44,859 bases of DNA from Gammaproteobacteria bacterium (GCA_021772935.1 JAJFLA010000020.1:1-44859); one strand, 5' to 3'. Shown: positions 8,706 through 18,323, numbered from the stretch's first letter. The notes: generated from the sequence alone by a model not told the origin. Numbers and translations are program-made.

Positions 8706-8873
8706 TTAACAACGATTCTTTTTCGTAAACTCCATGCACAACAACGCTCTGACGAACTTCAGGAAATCCTCACCCCAAATATCGTTGTGATTCTTAATGA
8801 TCGTGTCACTTTTAACAAAGACATTCATAATCGGGGAACCGGGACGCAAGCCGGATGGGCCGTAATAGTACTG
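8706..8873 (-). pseudogene. C-terminal remnant of an unidentified protein
   Basis: An uninterrupted 55-codon frame ends at a TAA (8706-8708). It reads QYYYGPSGLRPGSP, then an internal ATG at 8828 and a charged segment with NHNDIWGEDFLKFVRALLC. The amino-acid balance is protein-like, but there is no start, no ribosome-binding site and an in-frame stop directly upstream. I read it as the tail of a gene whose 5' part is lost, or a chance frame. I do not recognise the family. Confidence 0.3.
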
Positions 8874-8886
8874 TCAGCTTATCGAT
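8868..8886. repeat. Short direct repeat, copy 2 (GTACTGTCAGCTTATCGAT)
   Basis: Same orientation as 6808-6826, with two differences in 19 bases, about 2.06 kb away. The copies enclose the DUF885 gene and one REP-like palindrome. Confidence 0.5.
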
Positions 8887-9147
8887 CTTTGATCATGTTC
8901 ATACCCGGCTTATTGGACTCGCGTTTTTATTAGACTCACGTAGCCTGTTGCCAATCAGCTGGAACGCCCCATTTCGTTGGCCACCTGACCTGTTAGGTTT
9001 TCCTCATTTCACGTAGTCCAAAATACGCCATTTCCGGCGTGATGTAGTTCTGCGACTGTGTGGCCTACGCTGAAATTAAAAGTGATGGTCAGTTTTTATC
9101 TTATCCAGAAATGCTTGATTGCTCATGTTTTGGAAAATAACGACGGA

Positions 9148-9888
9148 TCATTTGTCTTCAGGTCTGCTGGCCCCTGCGTCATTGAGCTCCCAGCCGTAGG
9201 CAAAATATTTCCGGCCATATTTTTGTCGCGTCGCAGTTTCGAGTTGTTGATGAAGTTCTTCTTCCGCGTAAGCCTGTAAGTAGCCGTATAGCTCCTGGGG
9301 GAAATCTTTTTTATACCATTTAAAAATACGTGACAACCAGACTTTCTCAGCCTTGACCGCCACATTAGCAGGGTCATTAATGAAGTCGCGGGTAGCTGCA
9401 TCGAGGTCATCATCCGCCCAGTCGGAGGGCCGCAGAGCAGGGCAGGAACCAGAGGCGCAATTGAGTGCGAAGTGAATTCTGGGGTCTTTGATTTGTTTGC
9501 GGATGATGTTGTTTTCTAACTTGAGCAGATTGGTTTTCAGACCGCCGACAGTTACTTCCCGATCGTAAAAAAAACCTTTACCGGGTACCAGCTTTGAGGT
9601 CATCGAGAGTTTTATATCGCGCACGCTATCCAGTGGCCAGACCTCGAGTACAGCGTGTAATACCAACGTGTTATAGGTATTGATCCAGTAACTGCGTATC
9701 TCATCATTATTTGCAAATAATGCCGGATGGTTATGCGGGCTGATTTGCGCCAACAGTTCGACCTGCTGGTTTAAAGCCTGTATATCCTGGGCAGACTGTT
9801 GCCAGCGCGCATAGTCCACATTACCGTGATGGTCCACATATTTTCTGACCAGTTCGGTAAAAGACTGGTTTGAATAGCTAGCCCGCAT
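9148..9888 (-). CDS. DUF547-domain protein, apparently without its signal peptide
   Basis: 246 residues that are nearly all DUF547: FTELVRKYVDHHGNVDYARW at the start, YWINTYNTLVLHAVLE, GFFYDREVTVGG, then DPRIHFALNCASGSCPALRP with the family's conserved Cys-containing motif. Function of the family is not established; many members are exported or lipid-anchored. The domain begins within ten residues of the first ATG, and no signal peptide or good Shine-Dalgarno is seen. DUF547 proteins usually carry a leader, so the N-terminus may have been lost by rearrangement in the disordered region to the right. Confidence 0.75.
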   Translation of the reverse strand: MRASYSNQSFTELVRKYVDHHGNVDYARWQQSAQDIQALNQQVELLAQISPHNHPALFANNDEIRSYWINTYNTLVLHAVLEVWPLDSVRDIKLSMTSKLVPGKGFFYDREVTVGGLKTNLLKLENNIIRKQIKDPRIHFALNCASGSCPALRPSDWADDDLDAATRDFINDPANVAVKAEKVWLSRIFKWYKKDFPQELYGYLQAYAEEELHQQLETATRQKYGRKYFAYGWELNDAGASRPEDK

Positions 9889-10304
9889 ATTTCACCAAGG
9901 ATCCGGAGTTTGCGCTGTAGCTGGCGAAACAGTTTGGTAAAGCGTTCGAAAAACCATAGCAACAGCTATGGTTTGAGAAGGGTTTGCCGAAATGTGAAGC
10001 TAGATGCTGTGCAAAACCGGATAGGACAAACCGCAACTTTAGGAAATCGCTCAAATACCCTGTAAAGCTTTGAATTAAAATAATAACTGTCATGTCATTG
10101 TCCGCCTTGGTGAATTATGTGGGCTAGGCTCGTTCATGGTCGTTCCTAATATGATTGCCTGTGTGCGTCAGTGTGTCTTTAGCGGTTGTGCAGACGTATC
10201 GCCTTTAACTTCTTGTTGACAGGCCAGTATTAGCGGGCCTGCTTGAAGAACAATCCCCTGCTGTAGTGTCTGGGCAAGAATGCTGCCTGGCTTAATCAAA
10301 TGTA
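9889..10304. other. 416-bp intergenic region between DUF547 and copA
   Basis: No recognisable gene. It contains a tight hairpin (9951-9974). It also has a frame on the minus strand reaching from near the copA stop to about 10180 that reads LIKPGSILAQTLQQGIVLQ, with no proper start codon or ribosome-binding site. A frame at 9878-10093 (minus) has a hydrophobic start but no homology that I recognise. Confidence 0.5.
9951..9974. repeat. Perfect 10-bp hairpin with AACA loop
   Basis: AAACCATAGC (9951-9960), loop AACA, GCTATGGTTT (9965-9974). It lies about 60 bp upstream of the DUF547 start on the minus strand. There is no T-run, so it could be a leader structure or an extragenic palindrome, not a classic terminator. 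Confidence 0.55.
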
Positions 10305-12542
10305 TTATTTTTTGCTAAAGCGGAATAATCGTAATCGGTTGGCATTACTGACGACTGTGACAGATGAAAACGCCATTGCGGTGCCAGCGATGATCGGGTT
10401 CAACAGCATACCGGTCAAGGGGTAAAGCACACCAGCGGCAATTGGTATCCCGGCCGAGTTATAGATAAATGCACCCAACAGGTTTTGCCGAATGTTGCGC
10501 ATGGTCGCGCCCGATACCTCAATGGCATCAGCCAGGCCATGAAGAGAACCACGCATTAGTGTGATATCGGCACTTTCAATTGCGATATCGGTGCCAGTAC
10601 CAATGGCAAAACCAACATTGGCCAGCGCCAGCGCCGGCGCATCATTGATACCGTCACCGACCATACCCACCCGTTCGCCCTGCGCTTGCAGTTCAGCCAC
10701 CTGGTTTTTTTTCTCTTCCGGTAAGACTTCAGCGCGAATTTCTTCAATGCCGACCTGACGGGCTACAGCATTTGCAGTGTGTTGGTTGTCACCGGTTAAC
10801 ATCACAATTTTCAGACCATTGTTTTGCAGACGTTTGATCGCCGCTGCAGAATCCGGTTTGATCGGGTCGGCTACCGCAAAAATTGAGATGAGTTGCCCGT
10901 TTGAGACCAAAAACATGGGTGTCCAGGCTTTTTCTGCCATGCGTTCACTGGTTTTTAGTGATTTTGGGTCGAGTGTTATACCCGCCTCGGTCAGAAGTCT
11001 CTCATTACCGAGTAACAGATGCTTACTGTCGATCTTTCCTTTTATGCCATGACCCGCAATGGCCTCAAAAGCGTCAACAGCGACAAGTTCCAGGTCCTGT
11101 TGTTTTGCGGCATCCATGAAAGCATCGGCCAGCGAATGCTCTGAGCCAGCTTCGAGGCTGGCGGCCAATAGCAACACATCGCTTTTACTGAGAGCACCAA
11201 AGGTTTTGATTTCTATCACTTGCGGGTGACCTGCGGTGATGGTGCCGGTTTTATCAAGTACCATGGTGGTCAGTTGGCTGGCGGTCTGCAATGCCTCGCC
11301 GTTGCGAATCAAAACCCCCGCCTCAGCCGCCTTACCGATACCGACCATCACCGACATTGGTGTGGCCAGACCGAGCGCGCAGGGGCAGGCAATGATCAGT
11401 ACGGTGACCGCAGTAACAATGGCAAAGACAGCCCTGGGTTCAGGGCCGATGTTGAACCACAAAACTGCAGAAACAAGTGCAATCAGCATCACCACAGGTA
11501 CAAATATCGCAGCAACAGCATCCGCCAGCTTACCAATGGGTGGTTTGCTGTTTTGTGCCTGGCGTACCAATTTGATAATGCGAGCCAATGCCGTGTCAGC
11601 ACCAATGCGGGTGGCGCGGTAGAGCACACTGCCTGTCTTGTTCAAGGTGCCGGCAGAGACTTCCGCACCGCTGGTTTTTGCTACCGGCATGGGTTCGCCG
11701 GTGAGCATGGATTCATCAATATTGGTCTGCCCTTGCGTTACCACGCCGTCAACAGCAATCTGCTCGCCGGGTCTGACACGCACCAGATCACCTTTAAAGA
11801 CAGCCCCTATTGGTACGTCCTGTTCCTTACCCTCACGCACCACCCGTGCTGTTTTTTGTTGTAAATCCAACAGGCGACGAATGGCCTGGGAGGTTCTGCC
11901 GCGAGCTTTTTGCTCCAGGGCCTGGCCGAGATTGACCATACCAATAATGATGACAGCTGCTTCAAAGTAAACGTGTCGGGCAATTTCCGGTACCAGGCCT
12001 GGAAACAGAACAATGACGGTCGAATATAACCATGCTGTACCGGTACCCATGGCGATCAATGTATCCATGGTTGCTGAGCGCGTTTTCAGCGATTGATAAG
12101 CTCCGGCGAAATAATGATGCCCCGCGTAATACATGACGACGCCGGTCATCAGCGCAACCAGTAACCAGGCCGAGCGCGACAGGTCCCATTGGATACCGAT
12201 TGAGGGGGCATACATTACAAAAAGCATCAACAAAACACCACTACCCAGTGCCAGCACGGTTTTGCGTATCAGCTTGCGAAAGCTTTCCTGATTGGACTTG
12301 TCGTCGTCTTCGAGTGATTGAATCGGGTCAACCACCGCCTCAAAACCGGCGCTGGCTATCGCCGCTATCAGGGTATTGTTGGTCAGTGAGCTTTCAACCA
12401 TGACTTCACGACTGGCCAGGTTGACGCTGACCTCTGCCACACCAGCAGTTTCCCGTAAAACCCGCTCTATAGGTTTTTGACACGAAGCACAATGCATGCC
12501 GTCTATTTTTAGAATGGTTGAGTTTGTTGTTGCCTTGTTCAT
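10305..12542 (-). CDS. copA: Cu(I)-exporting P1B-type ATPase CopA
   Basis: A 745-residue inner-membrane copper pump. One N-terminal heavy-metal domain carries GMHCASC (residues 15-21). Eight helices follow, with the TGEP actuator motif, the CPC metal site in ACPCALGLATP (about 385), DKTGT with the phosphorylated Asp (about 430), GDGINDAPA, and C-terminal YN and MAFSS residues. The CPC + YN + MxxSS set is diagnostic for Cu(I)/Ag(I) specificity. It exports cytosolic Cu(I) to the periplasm, complementing the cus genes 22 kb away. AGGT precedes the ATG. I could not find a convincing CueR-type palindrome in the roughly 100 bp upstream. Confidence 0.95.
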   Translation of the reverse strand: MNKATTNSTILKIDGMHCASCQKPIERVLRETAGVAEVSVNLASREVMVESSLTNNTLIAAIASAGFEAVVDPIQSLEDDDKSNQESFRKLIRKTVLALGSGVLLMLFVMYAPSIGIQWDLSRSAWLLVALMTGVVMYYAGHHYFAGAYQSLKTRSATMDTLIAMGTGTAWLYSTVIVLFPGLVPEIARHVYFEAAVIIIGMVNLGQALEQKARGRTSQAIRRLLDLQQKTARVVREGKEQDVPIGAVFKGDLVRVRPGEQIAVDGVVTQGQTNIDESMLTGEPMPVAKTSGAEVSAGTLNKTGSVLYRATRIGADTALARIIKLVRQAQNSKPPIGKLADAVAAIFVPVVMLIALVSAVLWFNIGPEPRAVFAIVTAVTVLIIACPCALGLATPMSVMVGIGKAAEAGVLIRNGEALQTASQLTTMVLDKTGTITAGHPQVIEIKTFGALSKSDVLLLAASLEAGSEHSLADAFMDAAKQQDLELVAVDAFEAIAGHGIKGKIDSKHLLLGNERLLTEAGITLDPKSLKTSERMAEKAWTPMFLVSNGQLISIFAVADPIKPDSAAAIKRLQNNGLKIVMLTGDNQHTANAVARQVGIEEIRAEVLPEEKKNQVAELQAQGERVGMVGDGINDAPALALANVGFAIGTGTDIAIESADITLMRGSLHGLADAIEVSGATMRNIRQNLLGAFIYNSAGIPIAAGVLYPLTGMLLNPIIAGTAMAFSSVTVVSNANRLRLFRFSKK

Positions 12543-12642
12543 GCTACCTGATCTCGGAAGAGGTCCTTTCTTGTGCCACTTTGTTAATATGACGGGTTAA
12601 TACCTGACTATGATAGCAGTCACAGCGATATTCAGAGGCTCC

Positions 12643-13836
12643 TTAGGGGATCTGTATGCTGAGCATGCCGGAGATAATGGTACCGGGACCCAGAGTCACG
12701 CTCGCTCCAGTGAGTGTAACATCTCCCCCAACACCCACCTCAAAGCCGGCGGTAGTGGTGATTTCACCACAGGCAGTGTGGGCGATGGTCGCGTCGTGGG
12801 CGTAGTCGAGTACGATGTCGTCGCAGGCCAGTATGGGATTGAAATACCAGGTGACGGCATCTGGGTTATACCTGAAGATGCCGCTGGTAATTGCAGCGTG
12901 AGTGAGGTCGGGCGTCAGGTATATCCCGCCGAACGCACAGCTTGCAAAGCTGGGTTCCAGGTCTGCTTTGGCCACGATATCGCAGGAGCTGGTCAGACCT
13001 GCGTAGACCAGTTTAACGGTGTAGTCATCGCCACCACCGACAGTTTCGTCGAGACCTGTACCACCGAACATTAAGGTCGCGATGTCATCGCTTTGCAGAC
13101 CCCGTTGGTCTTCGTCTATTCCTTGGCCCTGTTGCATAACTGTTTCCGTGTTAGTCACACCCACCAGAGGTCCAACAGCACGGGCGGCGTTTGCCGGGTA
13201 GGTGTGCCCGAACGGTATATTGGCAAGGTCCCTGGTGTAATTTGTTGCATCAGCTTTGGCCGGTAGCAGAAAGGGGTTATTAACGCCCGTTATGAAATAG
13301 TGGAGATTGACATCATCGCCCCGAACATCGTCGTTTGAGCCGTCCACTGTATCGACACCCGCGTTGAAATTATACGAGTTGTCAACTCCGTCAGTTGACT
13401 GGGTGGCATTGGTGTCTGCTCCTGAAACACCTGTTTTAACGCCCTGGTTAGGATGGGCCAGGGACAGGCAGTGACCAAACTCGTGCATGGCCAGCGACTG
13501 GAAATCGAACTGGCCGCCAGGTATGTCGTTGTTGGCACCGAATATCAGGTTGGGTGATCGTGGCACAAAGCCATTGAACACCGAGACGATATTCTTAACG
13601 GGTATCACCATTGCAGCGGCGTTAGCGGAGGCCGGATCGATGCAGACACTTACTGTGACCTCACCTCCGAGTCCAGTATAGTTTGAAGGGTGAGTGATGA
13701 TATCCACACTTAAGTTTTCTCCGGCGAAAACAAAGGCCCCGGCTTTTACGCCTATTGAATTCGTCAGCGTTACCAGCAAGCAGAGTGTAACTGTGACGAT
13801 TCGGGCGCTCCCGGCTCCTGTCCATGATCGCCTCAT
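12643..13836 (-). CDS. Exported metzincin-type metalloprotease (matrixin-like)
   Basis: 397 residues with a signal peptide (about 1-32). Residues 118-128 read HEFGHCLSLAH, the complete metzincin zinc site HExxHxxxxxH (His118, Glu119, His122, His128), with a downstream ETVMQQG that may be the Met-turn (about 240), followed by DEDQRGLQSDD as in matrixins. The last 130 residues are a Cys-containing beta-rich domain of unknown type. It is probably secreted or periplasmic. Its ATG overlaps the TGA of the upstream gene by one base (ATGA), so the two are translationally coupled. No pro-domain cysteine switch is obvious. The substrate is unknown. Confidence 0.8.
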   Translation of the reverse strand: MRRSWTGAGSARIVTVTLCLLVTLTNSIGVKAGAFVFAGENLSVDIITHPSNYTGLGGEVTVSVCIDPASANAAAMVIPVKNIVSVFNGFVPRSPNLIFGANNDIPGGQFDFQSLAMHEFGHCLSLAHPNQGVKTGVSGADTNATQSTDGVDNSYNFNAGVDTVDGSNDDVRGDDVNLHYFITGVNNPFLLPAKADATNYTRDLANIPFGHTYPANAARAVGPLVGVTNTETVMQQGQGIDEDQRGLQSDDIATLMFGGTGLDETVGGGDDYTVKLVYAGLTSSCDIVAKADLEPSFASCAFGGIYLTPDLTHAAITSGIFRYNPDAVTWYFNPILACDDIVLDYAHDATIAHTACGEITTTAGFEVGVGGDVTLTGASVTLGPGTIISGMLSIQIP

Positions 13837-14519
13837 CAGCGAACCTTCCAGAGATCGTCTCGTTCGAGCAGTGCTTTAATCTCAAGTTCCGCGTTTCGCA
13901 GTTGTTGTATTGAAGCGAGCTGAGGGTATCTCCTGGCATCGGTTCCGAGACCCAGCCAGGAAATGGTACGGTTGACCTCGCCTGAGGTCGTGGCCGCGCC
14001 CACCACTTGATAGTCCTGCAGATGCAGTTCAAACACGCTGGTGGAGTCGTCGGCGACCATGAAGAGTTCAGGTGTCTCCCCGGCATCCAGCACGGCCTCC
14101 TGAAGACTGAGTTCCTCTAATTGTTTCGATCGTTTTGCAGCCAACGGCTCAAAGGTCGCGACACCCTTCGCCATCAAGGACAAGAGCAGGTCTTCAAGCT
14201 CGGTAGTTTGCAACCATAACTCGTACTCCCCCGCCCTGGGTGTGTAAACCGGGTAGTGAACCAGAACGCGACCATCGCCAAAGACACGGATCAAGGGAGT
14301 TGGGTCCTGGTTGGCGAACTCTCCCCAAATGTCCCGATACGATACCAACAAAGCCTTAGGGCTCTGGTCCCAGCTGACGCTTGCCGGAAAGGTGGCAGCA
14401 GAACTCTCCACCTGTGCGTATGTTAGCGTGCTTATCATGCCAAGAGTTACGAGCAAAACCATGGCCCGTAAAAAATTCATCCTTGTCGTCACGGCAGACC
14501 TCCTGTCTTTCCCGTCCAC
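13836..14519 (-). CDS. Uncharacterised exported protein coupled to the metzincin protease
   Basis: 227 residues from the first ATG; an internal ATG at 14480 (MNFLRAMVLLV) begins a good signal peptide ending near TYAQ and may be the true start, with AAGG a few bases before it. The mature part contains PLIRVFGDGRVLVHYP, a long Leu/Glu helix-rich stretch and a C-terminal coiled segment. I do not recognise a characterised family. The stop codon overlaps the protease start, so the pair is co-translated; an inhibitor, chaperone or partner role is inference from that coupling. Confidence 0.65.
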   Translation of the reverse strand: MDGKDRRSAVTTRMNFLRAMVLLVTLGMISTLTYAQVESSAATFPASVSWDQSPKALLVSYRDIWGEFANQDPTPLIRVFGDGRVLVHYPVYTPRAGEYELWLQTTELEDLLLSLMAKGVATFEPLAAKRSKQLEELSLQEAVLDAGETPELFMVADDSTSVFELHLQDYQVVGAATTSGEVNRTISWLGLGTDARRYPQLASIQQLRNAELEIKALLERDDLWKVR

Positions 14520-14674
14520 ATCTTTTTCCTAGTATTCGGGTTTAGCCCGAATAATTACATTTGTTGATTCAACAAAGCTTAGAGCCGGGTTCGTCTCAGG
14601 TCAAATCGTAAACCATCACTACACGTGGGTCAGTTTTCATCGTATGGTTATGAGCCTGAAGCGTGTTCCTAAGC

Positions 14675-17600
14675 TCATTGAGCAGTTTCTGGTTTAAGCT
14701 TATTTACATTGTCTTCCACCTTGCGCTCGATCAATAAACGACGTGGGTCGAGCAGTATATAGTCGGGGTACTGTTGCAAAGTAAAACGAAGCTCGGTTTC
14801 TTTTTTGCTGATAAGAACCCGTTCAAGGTGAAACCAATCACCGCCAAGCGTATGCTTCGGGTCATTTTTGTAAAACCCGATCTCGACCCACTCGTTAAGA
14901 CCTTCGCCATCAATATCGGTTACAGAGGTTTCTTTGCCGGTTTCTTCGGATGCAATACGCTTATCAACAATGGCTGAAAACTGGACCCGATATCCACCGC
15001 TTCCATTTTCTTTTACCTCAACATCATCACCCATTTGTAGCGCCCAAAAAGTGATTCGTTCCCAATAGTCTGTGATCAGACCTTGCATCTCATCGGGTGC
15101 AACGGCACGTAAATAATCAATCAGCTGTACGGAGGTCGGATAAGGTGGGCCTTTGGAGCCGTATTCTTCCAGAAAGTCACGAATGGCGCCTTGCATTAGT
15201 TCCTCACCTATATACTGTTTCAGACCCCAAAACACCCAGCTTGCCTTGTTATAGTTGAGGTATCTTTGGTCTTCCGCTTTTGCCAGCGGTGGTTCAGGTT
15301 CACGGTCCTTTGTCCGTCTGGTCAGGTATTTCTGAATTGCCCTGGCCTCCAGTACCCGACGTGTCTTTTGCCAACCAAAGCGGGATTCATAAGCAGTCAT
15401 AGCGGCATTTTCGCTCAGACCTTCTGATAACACGTTATAACCCTTGGTGTTGGCTGCCATGATCTGGTGTCCAAACCATTGATGTGCAACTTCATGCATG
15501 ACCACGTAGCTTGCGAGGTCCATATTTTTGTTGTCCTCAGGATCACCCGGGTCTTTGACAAAGCCATGATTCTCGGAAAATGGAATCGTAGCGGCAAAGG
15601 ACGAGGCTGTATTGCCGTACGGAAATTCTACAATCCGAATTTGATGATACTGGTAGGGACCGAACTGTGAAGTGTAAGTATCCAATGAGGCTTTCATCGC
15701 CTCGGTCATCAGTGTGACATTGTAGTCGTGGGTTTTGTGGTAATAGATGGCCAGCGGCACATCTTCGCCATTTGGGTTTACCCAGATATCACGGTTTACT
15801 TCTGATTCAATCGACAGGAATGAAAAGAAATTCGCTATGGGCCTCGTCGCCCTGTAGGTGCGACAGGCTTTACCGTCTTTCTGATACTCGCGTACCATCT
15901 CGCCCGAGGTGATTGGGGTTTGGCCAATATCAGTACAAACCTTGGCATTGAAGTCGACATAGTCCGCTGTGGCACCAAACAGGTTGATTTGATGTGCTGC
16001 GATGTCCATTCTGTCGGCCCGTTTTTCAAGTTTTGGCAGCTTGTATATACGTCGTTTGTCCGTGTCGGTCAGACGCAAATCCCGAACCCCGAATTGAGGT
16101 AATACTTCAAAATTATTGACAAAGGTTCCGTTGCGCTCAATCAGGCCCCACTTGCCAAGGCTGGGTGCACGGAAAAATGTTTCAAAAGTCAAAGTGGTCC
16201 TGGCATCGACCGCCAACGGTGGTTCAAACCGATATAGACGTAAACCAAAGGCTTTAAGGTCGGCACTATTCAGACCGGTAGTAACAGCTGTTGCACCCGC
16301 CAGCTTGAGAACCCTGATGTCCGTGTCATGTTCCGACACCTGGCTGATATATACCTCATCCAGCGGCGCGGCTGTCGTGTTTTCAAGAATGTAGGTGCCA
16401 CTGAAAATAGCAGTCTGTTGCCGAGGGTTAAACACGGCATTGACTTCGATCGCACGAATTTTAGGTATAGCCTGTTTCAGTGCTTCAGCAAACAGCTGTT
16501 CAAATTTTACCTGTTTCAAATCGCGCTGTTTTCGGGAAAGAAGCTCATTGTCAATATTAAAAGCTTTATAAATATAAGTACCGGTTCCCACAAAACCAGC
16601 AAAAAACAGAATGGCAAGTGTAAAGGTTGGCAGGCCTACACTCTGACTCAGAGATTTGACCCTTGCCAGCAAAGAAGTATGTGTTCCCCTTCGCCACAAC
16701 CAGATGCTGAGTACAACAAGCAAAGAGGCCAGGAAACCCCAATACAGAAGAAACCAGCGAAACCAGATCAGGTTGGAATAGCCGTTGATCTCTGACCAGC
16801 CACCGGTGTGTATAGAACCATACAGCATTAATGGGTGAGCAAATGGAAGCAGATTTACCACGATGAAGAAGAAAACCAAGGTGGCGGCTGAAGCCAGCAT
16901 ACCGGCCACCCGGTTTGGCATGAAATTCTGTACAAACATAATCAATATGCAAAACAAGACGAACTTCGGTGCCAAACTGACAAAGCCCAAACTCAGATAG
17001 GTCAGTAAATTGATTGGTATGTCGCCGAGAAGGGTTTGCGCGATCATGCCAACCACCATACCGAGCCCAATAATGGTAATAACAACGCCAATAAGTGCCA
17101 GCCATTTACCAGCCATCAAGCAGCCATTTTTCACCGGGCTTGCATCCAGTATTTCAGTGATTCCAGCGGTTTTGTCACGCCAGATAATTTCACCGCTGAA
17201 AAAGACCATAATGATCATTAACGGCACGGCCAGGCTGTTGAAAACAGTTGTTAACACCAGTCGACTGGTCGGTAATGCCGGATCTACAACAAATACCATT
17301 TGGATGTAGATGACCAGAGCAAATAGAGCGATGGTCAAAAGTGTCAGAATGACAAAGGCAAGGCTTATAACCGTAGTCAAATACTCGTGTTTGAATCGGG
17401 CCCAGGTCATTTTCAAGACCGAAGCCACTGTTATGCTGGTGACAACCGGCGTGATGCTTATCAGCCCCGGTTCGGCGTCACTTTCATTTGGGTCAGAATT
17501 GGTTTTCCCGCAAACCAGGCCACGCTTGAATAAGCCAAAACTAACAAAGTACAACGCAAGGCCAACGCTGCCCCAAAGCAGGCGGTTCAAACCAATATAC

Positions 17601-18313
17601 CCGTTCAAGCTTGCCGTGAGGGTGTTCTGCTCGACAGCTGACCAATATTTAGTCGTGATCGCCAGTGCGCTGGAGCCAAAAGGGTCTGCCAATGAAATCA
17701 GCAATTCGGACGCGTCCTGGCCAACAAAAAGCTCAGCCATGATCTTTAGAACAAACAGGCCAATGGCACTCACATAGACAAGTGAGCGATTGTGCGTAAA
17801 TGCTGCAATGGCGGTGAAAACGCCACTGACCAGCAAGGTGTTAATCGCAATAAAGACCAGGGCGGGCTGAAGGAAAAATATCGGATTAACTGGACCCAAT
17901 GCTTCGGCATCCATCCACGGCATGAATTGTCCAGCAAACAAGCCGACAGTGAGGGCAAACACACACAAAAAGCTTGCCACATACACACCTATCATACGTG
18001 ACAGCGTCATGTTACGGGTGCTCACAGCGGTGGCGTGGATTATTTCAAGTGATTTATAAAACCGGTCACGCAGCACACCACTGACCACAAAAACAGCCCC
18101 AAAAAATATTGAAGCCAGGCTTAGACTTGCAGTGATTGTCGCTATGATGCCCGCGCCATTTGCTTTGATGAGTTGCCCTGTGCCAGGCATATAGGAAGCA
18201 TCTGGCATTGATATTATTCCAACGCCAAATAAAAACATAATGCCGACGATGACCCAGAACCCAAGCTGGCGACAGTGGTATCGGGTTTCAAACGCAATGA
18301 GTTGTTTTAACAT
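14675..18313 (-). CDS. ABC-2 type permease fused to a periplasmic M1 aminopeptidase
   Basis: 1212 residues. The N-terminal half (about 1-590) is two ABC-2-like permease blocks with about twelve helices, including an IIWRDKTAGITEILDASPVKNG segment typical of ABC-2 permeases. The C-terminal half (from about 650) is an M1-family domain, with HEVAHQWFGHQ (HExxH near residue 938) and LSEGLSEN providing the third zinc ligand 18-19 residues later. Such ABC permease/M1 fusions are a recognised but poorly characterised family. The ATG at 18313 is chosen because AGGGGTG precedes it and it follows the ATPase stop by 10 bp; the frame extends upstream to 18412 inside the ATPase gene. Transport direction and substrate are unknown; a peptide is plausible. 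Confidence 0.85.
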   Translation of the reverse strand: MLKQLIAFETRYHCRQLGFWVIVGIMFLFGVGIISMPDASYMPGTGQLIKANGAGIIATITASLSLASIFFGAVFVVSGVLRDRFYKSLEIIHATAVSTRNMTLSRMIGVYVASFLCVFALTVGLFAGQFMPWMDAEALGPVNPIFFLQPALVFIAINTLLVSGVFTAIAAFTHNRSLVYVSAIGLFVLKIMAELFVGQDASELLISLADPFGSSALAITTKYWSAVEQNTLTASLNGYIGLNRLLWGSVGLALYFVSFGLFKRGLVCGKTNSDPNESDAEPGLISITPVVTSITVASVLKMTWARFKHEYLTTVISLAFVILTLLTIALFALVIYIQMVFVVDPALPTSRLVLTTVFNSLAVPLMIIMVFFSGEIIWRDKTAGITEILDASPVKNGCLMAGKWLALIGVVITIIGLGMVVGMIAQTLLGDIPINLLTYLSLGFVSLAPKFVLFCILIMFVQNFMPNRVAGMLASAATLVFFFIVVNLLPFAHPLMLYGSIHTGGWSEINGYSNLIWFRWFLLYWGFLASLLVVLSIWLWRRGTHTSLLARVKSLSQSVGLPTFTLAILFFAGFVGTGTYIYKAFNIDNELLSRKQRDLKQVKFEQLFAEALKQAIPKIRAIEVNAVFNPRQQTAIFSGTYILENTTAAPLDEVYISQVSEHDTDIRVLKLAGATAVTTGLNSADLKAFGLRLYRFEPPLAVDARTTLTFETFFRAPSLGKWGLIERNGTFVNNFEVLPQFGVRDLRLTDTDKRRIYKLPKLEKRADRMDIAAHQINLFGATADYVDFNAKVCTDIGQTPITSGEMVREYQKDGKACRTYRATRPIANFFSFLSIESEVNRDIWVNPNGEDVPLAIYYHKTHDYNVTLMTEAMKASLDTYTSQFGPYQYHQIRIVEFPYGNTASSFAATIPFSENHGFVKDPGDPEDNKNMDLASYVVMHEVAHQWFGHQIMAANTKGYNVLSEGLSENAAMTAYESRFGWQKTRRVLEARAIQKYLTRRTKDREPEPPLAKAEDQRYLNYNKASWVFWGLKQYIGEELMQGAIRDFLEEYGSKGPPYPTSVQLIDYLRAVAPDEMQGLITDYWERITFWALQMGDDVEVKENGSGGYRVQFSAIVDKRIASEETGKETSVTDIDGEGLNEWVEIGFYKNDPKHTLGGDWFHLERVLISKKETELRFTLQQYPDYILLDPRRLLIERKVEDNVNKLKPETAQ

Positions 18314-18323
18314 CACAGCACCC

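Larger units (their letters stand above)
8589..9147. other. 559-bp eroded intergenic region
   Basis: Between the DUF885 start and the DUF547 stop there is no intact gene. It holds a REP-like palindrome (8635-8679), a short open reading remnant (8706-8873), one copy of the 19-bp direct repeat (8868-8886), and about 260 bp with no recognisable coding or structural signal. It looks like a site of past insertions and decay. Confidence 0.6.

Noticed and set aside
11220-11864. Plus-strand frame of 214 codons
   Set aside because: Antisense to the copA core with its DKTGT and CPC motifs; composition (His/Asn/Gly-rich) is typical of a shadow frame.
12543-12642. CueR-type operator upstream of copA
   Set aside because: No dyad of the CueR/MerR type with a long spacer could be seen; only a weak Shine-Dalgarno is present.
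12610-13074. Plus-strand frame of 154 codons
   Set aside because: It lies opposite the metzincin gene, whose signal peptide and HExxH motif are clear; the plus frame has no recognisable domain and is a shadow.
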